Below are positions 33,864 through 42,399 of a DNA stretch of 64,000 bases, piece after piece. Where the stretch lies: the NCBI GenBank assembly GCA_050250135.1, contig JBFWPF010000006.1, forward strand, positions 9,565-73,564. Direction: 5' to 3'. The DNA is from JBFWPF01 sp050250135. GTDB lineage: Bacteria; Chlamydiota; Chlamydiia; Chlamydiales; JAFEGQ01. The notes under the pieces were generated by a model. The model worked only from the letters and a program-made list of their open reading frames with translations. It was not told the DNA's origin and made no database searches. How positions within the stretch are numbered: position 1 is the stretch's first letter; each line of letters starts with the position of its first letter. Both the position numbers and the translations under genes were made by a program.

Positions 33864-36844
33864 TCGAGCTCCTCTGGCGTTAAAAAGAGCTTCCCTCCCG
33901 CTCCTCCAGCAAAGCCCCGCAGGAAGAGGTAGTAGAATCCGGCAAGGGGAGGCCCTCCGATGAGCTGCAGGTAGCGCCTTACCCCTTCTGCATAGAGCTT
34001 AGCCTGCAACCCGTAGTCGTGGCGCGCCATCTCCTCCCACAGAGTCTCCTCCCGGTAGTCGGGGAGCCGATTCGACTTCCAGTCGAGCAGGTAACTTTTC
34101 CCCTCATGGACGAAGAAGAGATCGATGATCCCTCCGACCATCCCATTGGAAACGGGATAGAGGAAATCCCCCTCCACCATCCGATGGCGCACATCCCGCA
34201 GGCAAAACCCTCCCAGATCTCCCCCAAAAGCCCCTTCGACGATCCGAGCCAGCGTCTCCTCCCACCCCGCAAGGCGCCCCCGCGTAACCCGCCTCACATG
34301 GGGGAGTGCTGCTTCCCGCGGCGGTACCTTCTCTAACAGCTCGTGGAGAACGAGCCCCGTTTCGGCTCCCGCTGGCAGCTCCTGAAACTCCCCGCTCAAG
34401 GTTTCGATCGCTACCGGCTCACCCTCCCCTTGCGCCAGGCCGGTAAATGACTGGACCAGCTCCAGCTCAACTCTAGGCATCGTCAGACGGGGCCTTTCTA
34501 CCCCCTCCTCAGCCGGTTTTTCCCGCTTCGCCGGCACAATCTCCGGCACCTCAATGTAAAGCGGCTTTACATTTGCCTTATCGAGATAGAGCTGCACCGG
34601 TGACCCTTTCTCCTCGGCAACTGGGATATAGACCCGATCCTTTGCCCGAGTGACCGCCACATAGAAGAGGCGCATTTTTTCCGCCTCTTCCTCGTCGAGT
34701 CGCCGCTGACGCTCCTCTGCACTCCCCCCATCGCCACTCCAAAAGGTCTGCCCATCCCGCCTAAACGGAACGAGCCCCCTCCCACCCCCACTCCGCGACG
34801 CAAGGCCAAGGGCAAACACCACACCAAACTCAAGCCCCTTGCTGGCAAAGATCGTCAGCACGTGCACCGCATCAGAGGCATCGAGATCGCGCAAGACCCA
34901 TCGCTCATCCACGCCCGCTTCTAGCTTATGGAAAAAAGCGAGCAGATCAGGTGGCTCTGCATCGGCAACCCATGCCGCAAGTTCGTGGAGCAAATTGAGC
35001 CGCTCTCCCCTGCTTACGAGCCGCTCCTCAGTCGTGTGACCCTGCCACTTGCACCGCAGGAGCGCTTCGTAGAAGGGATAAAAACCCCGCTCCTTGAGCA
35101 CATGGCTTAATGCGTGAAGGTTAGCAAACGCCTCCCCATCCCATTGGGAGGGAGCTAGCCCGATGAGAGGCGAGGCGAGGGCCGTCCGCCCCTTTAGCCC
35201 ATCGCCCGGATCAAGCGCTGCTGCCACCACATGGTAAAGGGGCCAAAATAGCGGATACTCTGCCGGTGCAACGCCCCTTACTGATCGTGTGGGAATCCCC
35301 CACTCAGCTAGATGAGCTGCCACCCGCTTCCCCTGATACCGATCGGAGACCAGAACGGCAAAATGGGAATAGGGGAGACCATGTTCCTCTACAAGCGTGG
35401 TGATCTCCTGTCCGATAAACGGAATCAACTCGCCAACCCCTTTCGCGGCAAAGAACTGGACCGCCCCCTCCCGGCTTAAGGCATTGTCCTCCTTTACCCC
35501 GGCCTCAACAGCGGGGCACTCGATTCCCTTTCCCCTCTCTGGCAGCGGTATGGGATCGGTAACCGTCTCGGGCGCAAACAGGGTGTTCAGCCCCTTAACC
35601 AGGCCAGGCCTTGAGCGGTAGTTGGTTCCCAGACCAAAGCGGGCCTCCTCACCGAGCGCCTCCAATGCTGCCAGATAGGCGTAGATATCGGCATTCCGAA
35701 AGGCGTAGATCGACTGCTTGGGATCCCCCACGAGAATAAGCTGCTGATGGCCAAAAAGGCGCTGCAGGATCGTCCACTGCAGCGGATCGGTATCCTGAAA
35801 CTCATCGACGATAGCCGTGGTGAATCGGCGACTAACAGCCCCGCAGAATTCGGTTTTACGTGTCGCCTTCTCCATCGCCTCAACCATCCCATCAAAGGTC
35901 AGGCGGCTCTCCTTAGGGAGACGAAGAGCGAGCCTCTCCCGCGCTCCAACAGCCATCTGAGCGAGGATCTGCAGGGGGCTTGCGGCCTCCTCATAGAGGG
36001 CCGCAACGGGCTCTAACGCCTTTTCAAGCTCACCCCGCATTCCTTTTGCCTTGAGCTCGCCCCGCACCACCTTTTCCAAGAAGGGATTCCCCTCGGCTAC
36101 CCACCGATCGAAATCGGCAGAAGAGCTTTTTGCAAAGGCCTCAAAACTCGCTACCACCTCCGGCTTTAAATTGCCCGACCGATCGGCAAGCCCCTTGTAT
36201 CCTTTTCCGATTTCGCAGAGCCGCTCTGCCGAAGGGAGGGGGACCCACACCCGCTCCACCTCCTTTGCCAGCACCTCAAAGGGGCGTGCCGCCACAATCT
36301 GACCACTCCTCTCCGCTGCACGGAGGACCTCTCGGGCGAGCTGATCGGCCTCCCCGCCGGCCCAGCGCAACACCCTTCCCAACTGCCCCTCGCTAAACCT
36401 CCCTTCCAAACAGGTGCGGAAGTAGCCCTTAACCACCTGGAGCCGCTCCTCTTGAGACACCTCCTCACCCTGCAGGGGCGTCAGATCGGCCTCCACCGGA
36501 AAGGCGGTCAACATCTCGTGGCAAAAGCCGTGAAGGGTAGAGATCTTTGCCTCATCAAAAGCAGCCAGAGCCCGGTGCAAAGGGGCACTCTCAGTCATAT
36601 ACGGCAGGGGATCAGCGATCGCCTTAACCAGCGCCTCCCGGATCCTCACGCGCAGCTCCCGCGTGGCCGCCTTTGTGAAGGTGACTACCAGAATTTCACC
36701 CACCCCTTTTCCGGCGAGCAGGAGGCGGATAAAGAGGTGCTCGATCGTAAACGTCTTCCCCGTCCCTGCCGACGCCTCCAACAGATAGGAACCGCTCACA
36801 TCGCGCTTCGGATCGAGAACATCAAATCGCTTCACGACAGACAC
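33854..36844 (-). CDS. recB: RecB, helicase-nuclease subunit of exonuclease V
   Basis: 996 residues; UvrD-type 3'-5' helicase with a C-terminal nuclease. LLEASAGTGKTFTIEHLFIRLLL (Walker A) is near the N-terminus, then VDEFQDTDPLQW (Walker B), LVGDPKQSIYAFRNADIYAYL, and IFASKGLEFGVVFALGL. The nuclease domain shows GGIIDLFFVHEGKSYLLDWKSNRL (the Asp/DWK metal site). It is about 180 residues shorter than the E. coli protein. The 17-bp palindrome at 34555-34571 lies in this gene. Confidence 0.93.
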   Translation of the reverse strand: MSVVKRFDVLDPKRDVSGSYLLEASAGTGKTFTIEHLFIRLLLAGKGVGEILVVTFTKAATRELRVRIREALVKAIADPLPYMTESAPLHRALAAFDEAKISTLHGFCHEMLTAFPVEADLTPLQGEEVSQEERLQVVKGYFRTCLEGRFSEGQLGRVLRWAGGEADQLAREVLRAAERSGQIVAARPFEVLAKEVERVWVPLPSAERLCEIGKGYKGLADRSGNLKPEVVASFEAFAKSSSADFDRWVAEGNPFLEKVVRGELKAKGMRGELEKALEPVAALYEEAASPLQILAQMAVGARERLALRLPKESRLTFDGMVEAMEKATRKTEFCGAVSRRFTTAIVDEFQDTDPLQWTILQRLFGHQQLILVGDPKQSIYAFRNADIYAYLAALEALGEEARFGLGTNYRSRPGLVKGLNTLFAPETVTDPIPLPERGKGIECPAVEAGVKEDNALSREGAVQFFAAKGVGELIPFIGQEITTLVEEHGLPYSHFAVLVSDRYQGKRVAAHLAEWGIPTRSVRGVAPAEYPLFWPLYHVVAAALDPGDGLKGRTALASPLIGLAPSQWDGEAFANLHALSHVLKERGFYPFYEALLRCKWQGHTTEERLVSRGERLNLLHELAAWVADAEPPDLLAFFHKLEAGVDERWVLRDLDASDAVHVLTIFASKGLEFGVVFALGLASRSGGGRGLVPFRRDGQTFWSGDGGSAEERQRRLDEEEAEKMRLFYVAVTRAKDRVYIPVAEEKGSPVQLYLDKANVKPLYIEVPEIVPAKREKPAEEGVERPRLTMPRVELELVQSFTGLAQGEGEPVAIETLSGEFQELPAGAETGLVLHELLEKVPPREAALPHVRRVTRGRLAGWEETLARIVEGAFGGDLGGFCLRDVRHRMVEGDFLYPVSNGMVGGIIDLFFVHEGKSYLLDWKSNRLPDYREETLWEEMARHDYGLQAKLYAEGVRRYLQLIGGPPLAGFYYLFLRGFAGGAGGKLFLTPEELEWK
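34555..34571. repeat. 17-bp palindrome TGTAAAGCGGCTTTACA, copy 3
   Basis: Perfect palindrome (central G) inside recB, where it codes for VKPLY. It differs from copy 1 only in the central base on the given strand, which is the same sequence on the opposite strand. Confidence 0.75.
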
Positions 36845-39480
36845 CCTCCGAAAACCTCAACCACCTCATCCCGCCACCTCCCAATCGCTGCCAGCTGCTC
36901 AGGCTGCGTCGGCCAAAGCCACGCCGCCCGCTCCGATACCTCTCCTATTTTCCCCTGCACAAGAGCCGCCATCAGATCGGCATGAAGGGGGGCCGGCTCG
37001 CTGAGGCACCGGAGGTGGTACCTCAGGTAACGCTTCAGATGCTCCATCGGCTCTGCGGGGGCTCTCACCCTCTTCCCCTCCTGAACAGAATGGAGCTGCG
37101 GCGCATAAGGAAGACGATCCCGCTCCACCAGCGCCGCTAGCAGGAGCAGGTGGGGATAGGCACGAATCACCCCCCCCTTCGAGAAGAGGACTAACCCCTC
37201 ATGACTAACAGGTCCCAGCTCTCCCACAATCCTCACCCTCAGATCGGCTTCAAGCTCCACCTCAAACCCCTCCACTGGGAGCATCGTGAGCTCACCGCTG
37301 ATCCGCCCCTTTAACCCCTCTGCCCGCCTCTCCACCTCTGCTGCTACCGCCTTACCGAACGGGCCCGCTGCCGTTAGCCCCCCTTCAACTCCGGGATGGC
37401 CTGCCCTTGCCCAGCTTGCCAGCGTCGCCTCGAGGCTATCGGGATGGAAGGGCTCCTCATCCTCCAGCACCCCCTCCCGCCGATCGGGATCGATCCCCAT
37501 CACCTGCCGAAAATAGAGGCGCAAAGGGTCTGTAGCCGAAAGGCGCAAATCCCGAACATCAAGGGTGATGATCCCTGGAGCCACCTCACGCTTTACCTCT
37601 CGCTTTTCTATCTGAACCCCCTTTGGAACGGGCGCCTCATAGGGCTCTACCCCTACCCCTCCGTAGTGGAGCAGATCGATCAGAAGCGGCGAGGGGCTTT
37701 GGGGCTGCCCATCCTCCCGATTGACGCTACAGTAGGAAAAGGCGATCGCCTCCCGCGTCGAAAAAATTGCCTCCAAAAAGAGGGCCCGGTCAAGGGCGCC
37801 CGGTGTTGGAATCGGATCCCGGTAGGACTCAAAGTCGAAGGGAGAGGGCTCGCCCCGCCGCGGAAAGGCCCCCTCATCCATCCCCAGCAAAAAGAGGGCC
37901 CCACATGGCCAGGTCCGCATCGGTAGTAGAGATCCACACCGGACCCCATCGAGTCGATTCGGATGGCGATTGGAGCGAACCCCACCCCACCGCTCCTCCA
38001 GATAGGGGCGGATCGCCTCAAAGGGATAGAACCGATCAGGAGTCAAAGCCGTGGCTAGCGTGATCCCTGGCCCCCTCCCAAAGCAGGCCTCCGCTGTTTG
38101 CGCTAGGTAACGCTCCCAATCAGCTAGCTTTCTGGGCTCAAAAAACCCTAACACACTAGATTCCAATAACTTATAAGAAATTATAAACTTGCCCAACCCC
38201 TCCGCCTCAGTCAGGGGGAGAGCCTCCTCCGATGCAAAGGTGAGGGCCCGGAAGAGGCGATCAAAGCCCCCCTCCCAGCTCGCCACCCCATTATGCCCCT
38301 CCAGCACCTCATTGCAGTGCTCCCGATTCCGTCCCCAGCGGATCCCTGCCAGCCGGATCAGACCGATCTCCTCCCCGCTGAGCCCCTGCTTTTCGGCAAA
38401 CAACGGGTGGGTGAGGAGGGCCGCCACCCGACTCGCCTCCCACCGGCTATCCAGCAGAGAGAGTAACCCTAGTAATCCTGCCTCTACACTCTCCGGCGGC
38501 GGCCTCCCTATGTCCGAAATCGTATAGGGGATCCCCTCCCGCTCAAAAATCGCCTCCAAATAGGGGACGTAAGGGGTGATATCGGGCGCCATCACCCTCA
38601 TCTCCGACGGCTTCATCCCCTGGCGGCAGCGGGCGATAATCCCCTCAGCCGCGCACTCCACCTCCTCCCGCCTCGTCTTTGCCGCATAACAGACAAGCCC
38701 CCCCTCACCCTGCGGGGGACCGTTTCGCATCAGCAGAAGATCGCTCTGCACCGAGGCTAGCCGATTCCAAGGGCGCTCCACCGCCGTCCACTCCCCGCCT
38801 AGACTCTCCCCGTATTCTGGCCGCTCCACCGCCCCCTTCGCTACCGGGTAGTACTCCTCCACCTCAAGCTCTGCCTCCTCTACCCCCTTCAAGAGCCGCC
38901 TGTGGAGGGTGCCCCAGCTAGCCAGTAGCGGGTGGATCTGCTCCAAATCGGTCCAGAACTGGGCACAAGGGGAGAACAGGTAAAAGGTCGAACCGCTTCG
39001 CATCAGATGGTGGAAGTAGAGGGGGGGCAGGTGGTTGAAGCCGAAAACATGGAGCGGACCTTGCACCGACAAGTGGATCCCCGGATGGACCTTCGCCGCT
39101 ATCTCCTCCAGCGCCCCCTCCCCTCCATAGATCGGCCATTGCGATAGGGGCCCTGCTAGCGCATAGGCGGTCGGATAGAGCCGCTCCGGATGCCCCTCCA
39201 AATAACTGGCTAGCCATCCCCCCTTCAACATTTCGGCTCCCCGCATCGCCAGCTCAAAGCGGGAGGGGAGGATCCCCTCATGGATCGCCTCCTCCAGAAA
39301 CAGAAAGCGGACACCCATCACCACCCCAAAGCGGCGGGCCAGATGGCGGATCAGCTGCTCCTTCACCGCCCCATTGGGGACGACCACGCTGGGCAGATCA
39401 CATGGCTCCCGCTGCGCAAAGAGATGCTCCCCCAGCCGATCGGCAAGCCACTCCAGATCTGAGCTCTGATAGGCCTTCAT
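36832..39480 (-). CDS. recC: RecC-like subunit of exonuclease V
   Basis: 882 residues from the ATG at 39480, which has GGGAGAGG before it; an ATG at 39522 has none. Inactivated helicase-like subunit that in E. coli recognises Chi. Visible segments are SVVVPNGAVKEQLIRHLARRFGVVMGVRFLFLEEAI, RVMAPDITPYVPYLEAIFEREGIPYTISD, and LFLLGMDEGAFPR. It overlaps recB by 13 bp. It is shorter than E. coli RecC (1122). Which Chi-like site it reads is unknown. Confidence 0.87.
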   Translation of the reverse strand: MKAYQSSDLEWLADRLGEHLFAQREPCDLPSVVVPNGAVKEQLIRHLARRFGVVMGVRFLFLEEAIHEGILPSRFELAMRGAEMLKGGWLASYLEGHPERLYPTAYALAGPLSQWPIYGGEGALEEIAAKVHPGIHLSVQGPLHVFGFNHLPPLYFHHLMRSGSTFYLFSPCAQFWTDLEQIHPLLASWGTLHRRLLKGVEEAELEVEEYYPVAKGAVERPEYGESLGGEWTAVERPWNRLASVQSDLLLMRNGPPQGEGGLVCYAAKTRREEVECAAEGIIARCRQGMKPSEMRVMAPDITPYVPYLEAIFEREGIPYTISDIGRPPPESVEAGLLGLLSLLDSRWEASRVAALLTHPLFAEKQGLSGEEIGLIRLAGIRWGRNREHCNEVLEGHNGVASWEGGFDRLFRALTFASEEALPLTEAEGLGKFIISYKLLESSVLGFFEPRKLADWERYLAQTAEACFGRGPGITLATALTPDRFYPFEAIRPYLEERWGGVRSNRHPNRLDGVRCGSLLPMRTWPCGALFLLGMDEGAFPRRGEPSPFDFESYRDPIPTPGALDRALFLEAIFSTREAIAFSYCSVNREDGQPQSPSPLLIDLLHYGGVGVEPYEAPVPKGVQIEKREVKREVAPGIITLDVRDLRLSATDPLRLYFRQVMGIDPDRREGVLEDEEPFHPDSLEATLASWARAGHPGVEGGLTAAGPFGKAVAAEVERRAEGLKGRISGELTMLPVEGFEVELEADLRVRIVGELGPVSHEGLVLFSKGGVIRAYPHLLLLAALVERDRLPYAPQLHSVQEGKRVRAPAEPMEHLKRYLRYHLRCLSEPAPLHADLMAALVQGKIGEVSERAAWLWPTQPEQLAAIGRWRDEVVEVFGGCLS

Positions 39481-39502
39481 GCCCTCTCCCTTAAACAGAC
39501 TA

Positions 39503-39528
39503 CCCGTTATAGTACCCTTCATAACGGG
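39503..39528. promoter_or_regulatory. Inverted repeat between recC and the YgeD-like gene
   Basis: CCCGTTAT (39503-39510), 10-bp spacer, ATAACGGG (39521-39528): a perfect 8-bp dyad in the 59-bp region between divergent starts. It could be an operator controlling both genes. Neither arm is followed by a T-run. Confidence 0.5.
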
Positions 39529-39539
39529 AAAAAGGTCTA

Positions 39540-41207
39540 GTGCGCCGGTCGATATTCTCCTCCTTTGCCTTTCTGAACGCGACCCAGTTTCTGGGAGCGC
39601 TGAACGACAATATCTTCCGTCTCACCACCGTCTTTCTCGGAATCGGTCTTTTAGGTGAAGGGAAGACCAACTTGATCGTTCTGATCGCCGGCGCCTTCTT
39701 TGTCGCCCCCTTTATCCTCTTCTCCCTCCCCTCAGGAACCTTGGCCGACCGGATCAGCAAACGGACGATACTCGTTGCCATGAAGGGGGCCGAGGTGATT
39801 ATCATGGCCCTGGGGATGGCCTCCTTCTATTACCAGACTCTCTGGGGCGCCTACGCCGTCCTTTTCCTCATGGCCGCCCAGAGCGCCGTTTTTGGCCCCG
39901 CCAAATATGGGATCGTTCCTGAACTCGTCAGCCGTGAAAAGATCGCGATTGCCAACGGTATACTCACAGGCGCCACCGTCATCGCCACCATTCTCGGCGT
40001 CCTCCTTGCCTCCCTCCTCACCGATCTCACCCACCGGAACCTCGTTCTCGTCGGCGCCTTCTGCACAGCCGTTGCCCTCCTCGGTCTCTTCACCAGCCTC
40101 GCCATCGAAAAGACACCGCCCGCCGGCTCAACGAGCAAAATCAACGCCCACCTCTTCTCCCAGATCCTCCGTGTGATGAAACGGGCCCGCGGCGAGAACT
40201 ACCTCTTCACCTCGATCCTCGGGAGCGCCTACTTCTACCTCATCGGCTCCTTTGTCCAGCTCAACAGCCTCCCCTTCACCATCGAAAACCTCGGCCTCAC
40301 CGACGTCCAGAGCGGCTACCTCTTTTCAGTCGCCGCCCTTGGCATCGCCGTCGGCGCCTTCCTCGCCGGTAAACTCTCCGGCCGCTACGTCGAGCTCGGC
40401 CTCTCCCCTATCACCGGCCTCATCCTGGGCCTCTTTTTCTGCTTCACTGAGCTTGGCGCCGGCAGCATCATCGCCGCCATCCTCCTTCTCGCCTTCCTCG
40501 GCGGCCTAGGCGGGATGTTCCTGGTCCCATTCGATGCCTACACCCAATCGGCTAGCCTCGACCACGAGCGGGGAGAAAACGTCTCGGCTGCCAACTTCCT
40601 CGCCTTTATCGGCGTCCTCCTCTCGGTTGGCCTCTTCTACCTCTCTTCGACCCTCTTCCACCTCTCCTCTATCGGCTCCTTCCGCGTCATGGGGATCGTC
40701 ACCATCGCCATCTCCCTCTCCCTCTCCCTCCGCCTTACCGACACCTTTGTTCGCCTTGCCGCTCGCCTCCTCCATTTCCGCCCTGCCCACCGCCAAATTC
40801 AGGGGGCCGACAAGATCAGCCACCACCACCCCACCCTCTTCCTTTGCTCCACCCCTACTCCCGAAGCTGGCCTCCTCTTTATGATTATCCTTCAGCAGCG
40901 CTACATGCGCCTAGTCATTGAGGAGCCCGAGAAGCCCTCCCCTCTTTTCCGTTTTGTCTGCCGCCTAGCCAAGGTCGGCTTCTACCAAGGGGCGATCACC
41001 CCCGGCGGCCCAGTCGGCCCAAAGGCGGCTCTCTGGCTGAAGCGGGGCTATTCGGTTGCTCTCCTCCCCCGCAAACCCGAATCGATCAGCCTAGCGTCTC
41101 TAGCGCAAACCCTTGCTAAGGAGCGCCACGTCGACCTTCTCCACATCCGTCTCACCGCCAAAGGGCCGGGCCGATGGGCCCCCCCTATGCGGGCCGTGAT
41201 TAGCTGA
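39540..41207 (+). CDS. LplT/YgeD-type major facilitator, lysophospholipid carrier
   Basis: 555 residues from a GTG start, with about twelve membrane helices. The N-terminal FLGALNDNIFR and LPSGTLADRISKRTILVAMKGAEV are the hallmarks of the LplT group, and FGPAKYGIVPELVSR also fits. After the last helix (around residue 410) comes a soluble tail of about 130 residues (LVIEEPEKPSP...) not found in plain LplT; in other bacteria LplT is fused to an acyltransferase, but I see no HxxxxD here. The order recB/recC-ygeD agrees with Chlamydia, although here it is transcribed away from recC. Confidence 0.82.
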   Translation: MRRSIFSSFAFLNATQFLGALNDNIFRLTTVFLGIGLLGEGKTNLIVLIAGAFFVAPFILFSLPSGTLADRISKRTILVAMKGAEVIIMALGMASFYYQTLWGAYAVLFLMAAQSAVFGPAKYGIVPELVSREKIAIANGILTGATVIATILGVLLASLLTDLTHRNLVLVGAFCTAVALLGLFTSLAIEKTPPAGSTSKINAHLFSQILRVMKRARGENYLFTSILGSAYFYLIGSFVQLNSLPFTIENLGLTDVQSGYLFSVAALGIAVGAFLAGKLSGRYVELGLSPITGLILGLFFCFTELGAGSIIAAILLLAFLGGLGGMFLVPFDAYTQSASLDHERGENVSAANFLAFIGVLLSVGLFYLSSTLFHLSSIGSFRVMGIVTIAISLSLSLRLTDTFVRLAARLLHFRPAHRQIQGADKISHHHPTLFLCSTPTPEAGLLFMIILQQRYMRLVIEEPEKPSPLFRFVCRLAKVGFYQGAITPGGPVGPKAALWLKRGYSVALLPRKPESISLASLAQTLAKERHVDLLHIRLTAKGPGRWAPPMRAVIS

Positions 41208-41209
41208 TA

Positions 41210-41366
41210 CCCCTGATTGCGACCTATCGTCTTGAGGGGGCGGCAGGGGGTGGCAAGATGGTGTACATCGTGACGAGGCAGGGTTTATCAACCCGGGTGA
41301 GGAGGGATGTCCTCCAGATGGCCACCCTCTGTCGATGCCCTCAGGACGATAGGTCGCAATCAGGGG
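41210..41366 (+). repeat. Family A palindromic element, copy 2 (157 bp)
   Basis: It begins CCCCTGATTGCGACC and ends GGTCGCAATCAGGGG, with a smaller inner GGGTT/AACCC hairpin near 41281. It starts 3 bp after the stop codon of the YgeD-like gene and lies between two convergent genes. Confidence 0.88.
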
Positions 41367-41387
41367 TATTAACCGCCCCCTTACACC

Positions 41388-42368
41388 TTAGAAACTCAAG
41401 ATCAACTTTCCTTCGATAGCTGAGCTCGAGTGGTCTCCCTTGAAGTGATGGGAGAGCCGCTCCGAATGCTGCAGCTTAAGCTTAGCCGAGAAGTTGTCGG
41501 TAAACGCATAGCCGACCTCGGAGAGCGGGCCCCAGAAGTTGGTGCCGGTCGCATCATCCTTGTAGAGAGCATTGGCCTCGACAGCCCGTAGCTCAACCTT
41601 CGCCGACCAGTTCCCCTGCTTCTGCACATTGCCAACCTGGACGCCGATGTAGCCGGCCGACCGGTGGCTGCTCGCCGCGGGGTTGATCAGGTAGGCGGCA
41701 TAGGTTCGCCCCTTAGGGACGAGCCAAAAGCCGGGAAAGCGGTAGCCCGCTAGGAGCTGAATGGGCTGCTTGTGGGAATCCCAGTAGGTCATCGAGACCC
41801 GGGTGTAGGCGCCGGTCCCCCAGATTCCGTCGAGTCCGGTCATGGCAATGCCGCCGAACCGCTGATGGTCAAGGTCGACCACCATCGGCCCCCCTTGCGC
41901 CACAAAGGTCCCATAGCGACCAACAGGGCGGGAGTACTCGGAGTAGAACCCATCAAAATCGTGGTTAAATTGGACGGCCGATTCGAAGTGGTCGCAGAGA
42001 GGCTGCCTACCAAGCTCCCCATACCAACGGGTCGCCCCATTCTCATAAAAATCTTTACCAACCAGTGCTTGCTCGAGGGTAATCGCCTCGGAGGCCTTCA
42101 CGGTCCCAATTTTGTTGGCCACTTTAACCTTGGCGCTGGCCCAGTTCCCCTGGTCCTTCACATAGGCATTAAAGGTCGCCTCAAAATTGGCCTTGTCCTC
42201 GTTTTGCCAGGCCAGGCGGGACGGGTTGCCCGCGTCTGCCTTCTCTTCCCCCCTCTTGGTGAGGTGTTTTCCCGCAATCTTGACATCCCCGTTAAAGGTA
42301 AATTGTTCGGGTGCAGCATAAGCGGCCGTTGCGAAAAGCAGAGCGGCGAGAAGGGCAAAGTTCTTCAT
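41388..42368 (-). CDS. Porin-like outer-membrane protein
   Basis: 326 residues. The signal peptide LLAALLFATAAYAAPEQ is followed by a chain rich in short alternating strands and aromatic residues (ATFNAYVKDQGNWASAKVKVAN, FDGFYSEYSRPVGRYG, IQLLAGYRFPGFWLV, NFSAKLKLQHSERL) ending ...GKLILSF. The terminal Phe and alternating hydrophobic end are the barrel signal. It may serve the porin role that OmpA (MOMP) plays in Chlamydiaceae, but only one cysteine is obvious and the resemblance to MOMP is weak. Confidence 0.72.
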   Translation of the reverse strand: MKNFALLAALLFATAAYAAPEQFTFNGDVKIAGKHLTKRGEEKADAGNPSRLAWQNEDKANFEATFNAYVKDQGNWASAKVKVANKIGTVKASEAITLEQALVGKDFYENGATRWYGELGRQPLCDHFESAVQFNHDFDGFYSEYSRPVGRYGTFVAQGGPMVVDLDHQRFGGIAMTGLDGIWGTGAYTRVSMTYWDSHKQPIQLLAGYRFPGFWLVPKGRTYAAYLINPAASSHRSAGYIGVQVGNVQKQGNWSAKVELRAVEANALYKDDATGTNFWGPLSEVGYAFTDNFSAKLKLQHSERLSHHFKGDHSSSAIEGKLILSF

Positions 42369-42399
42369 TCGAAATCCCGTGCGTTAATGGGCAGGCCCA

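Noticed and set aside
41210..41366. Family A element as an insertion sequence or CRISPR unit
   Set aside because: It has no coding capacity for a transposase, the copies are dispersed and not tandem, and no cas genes are near.
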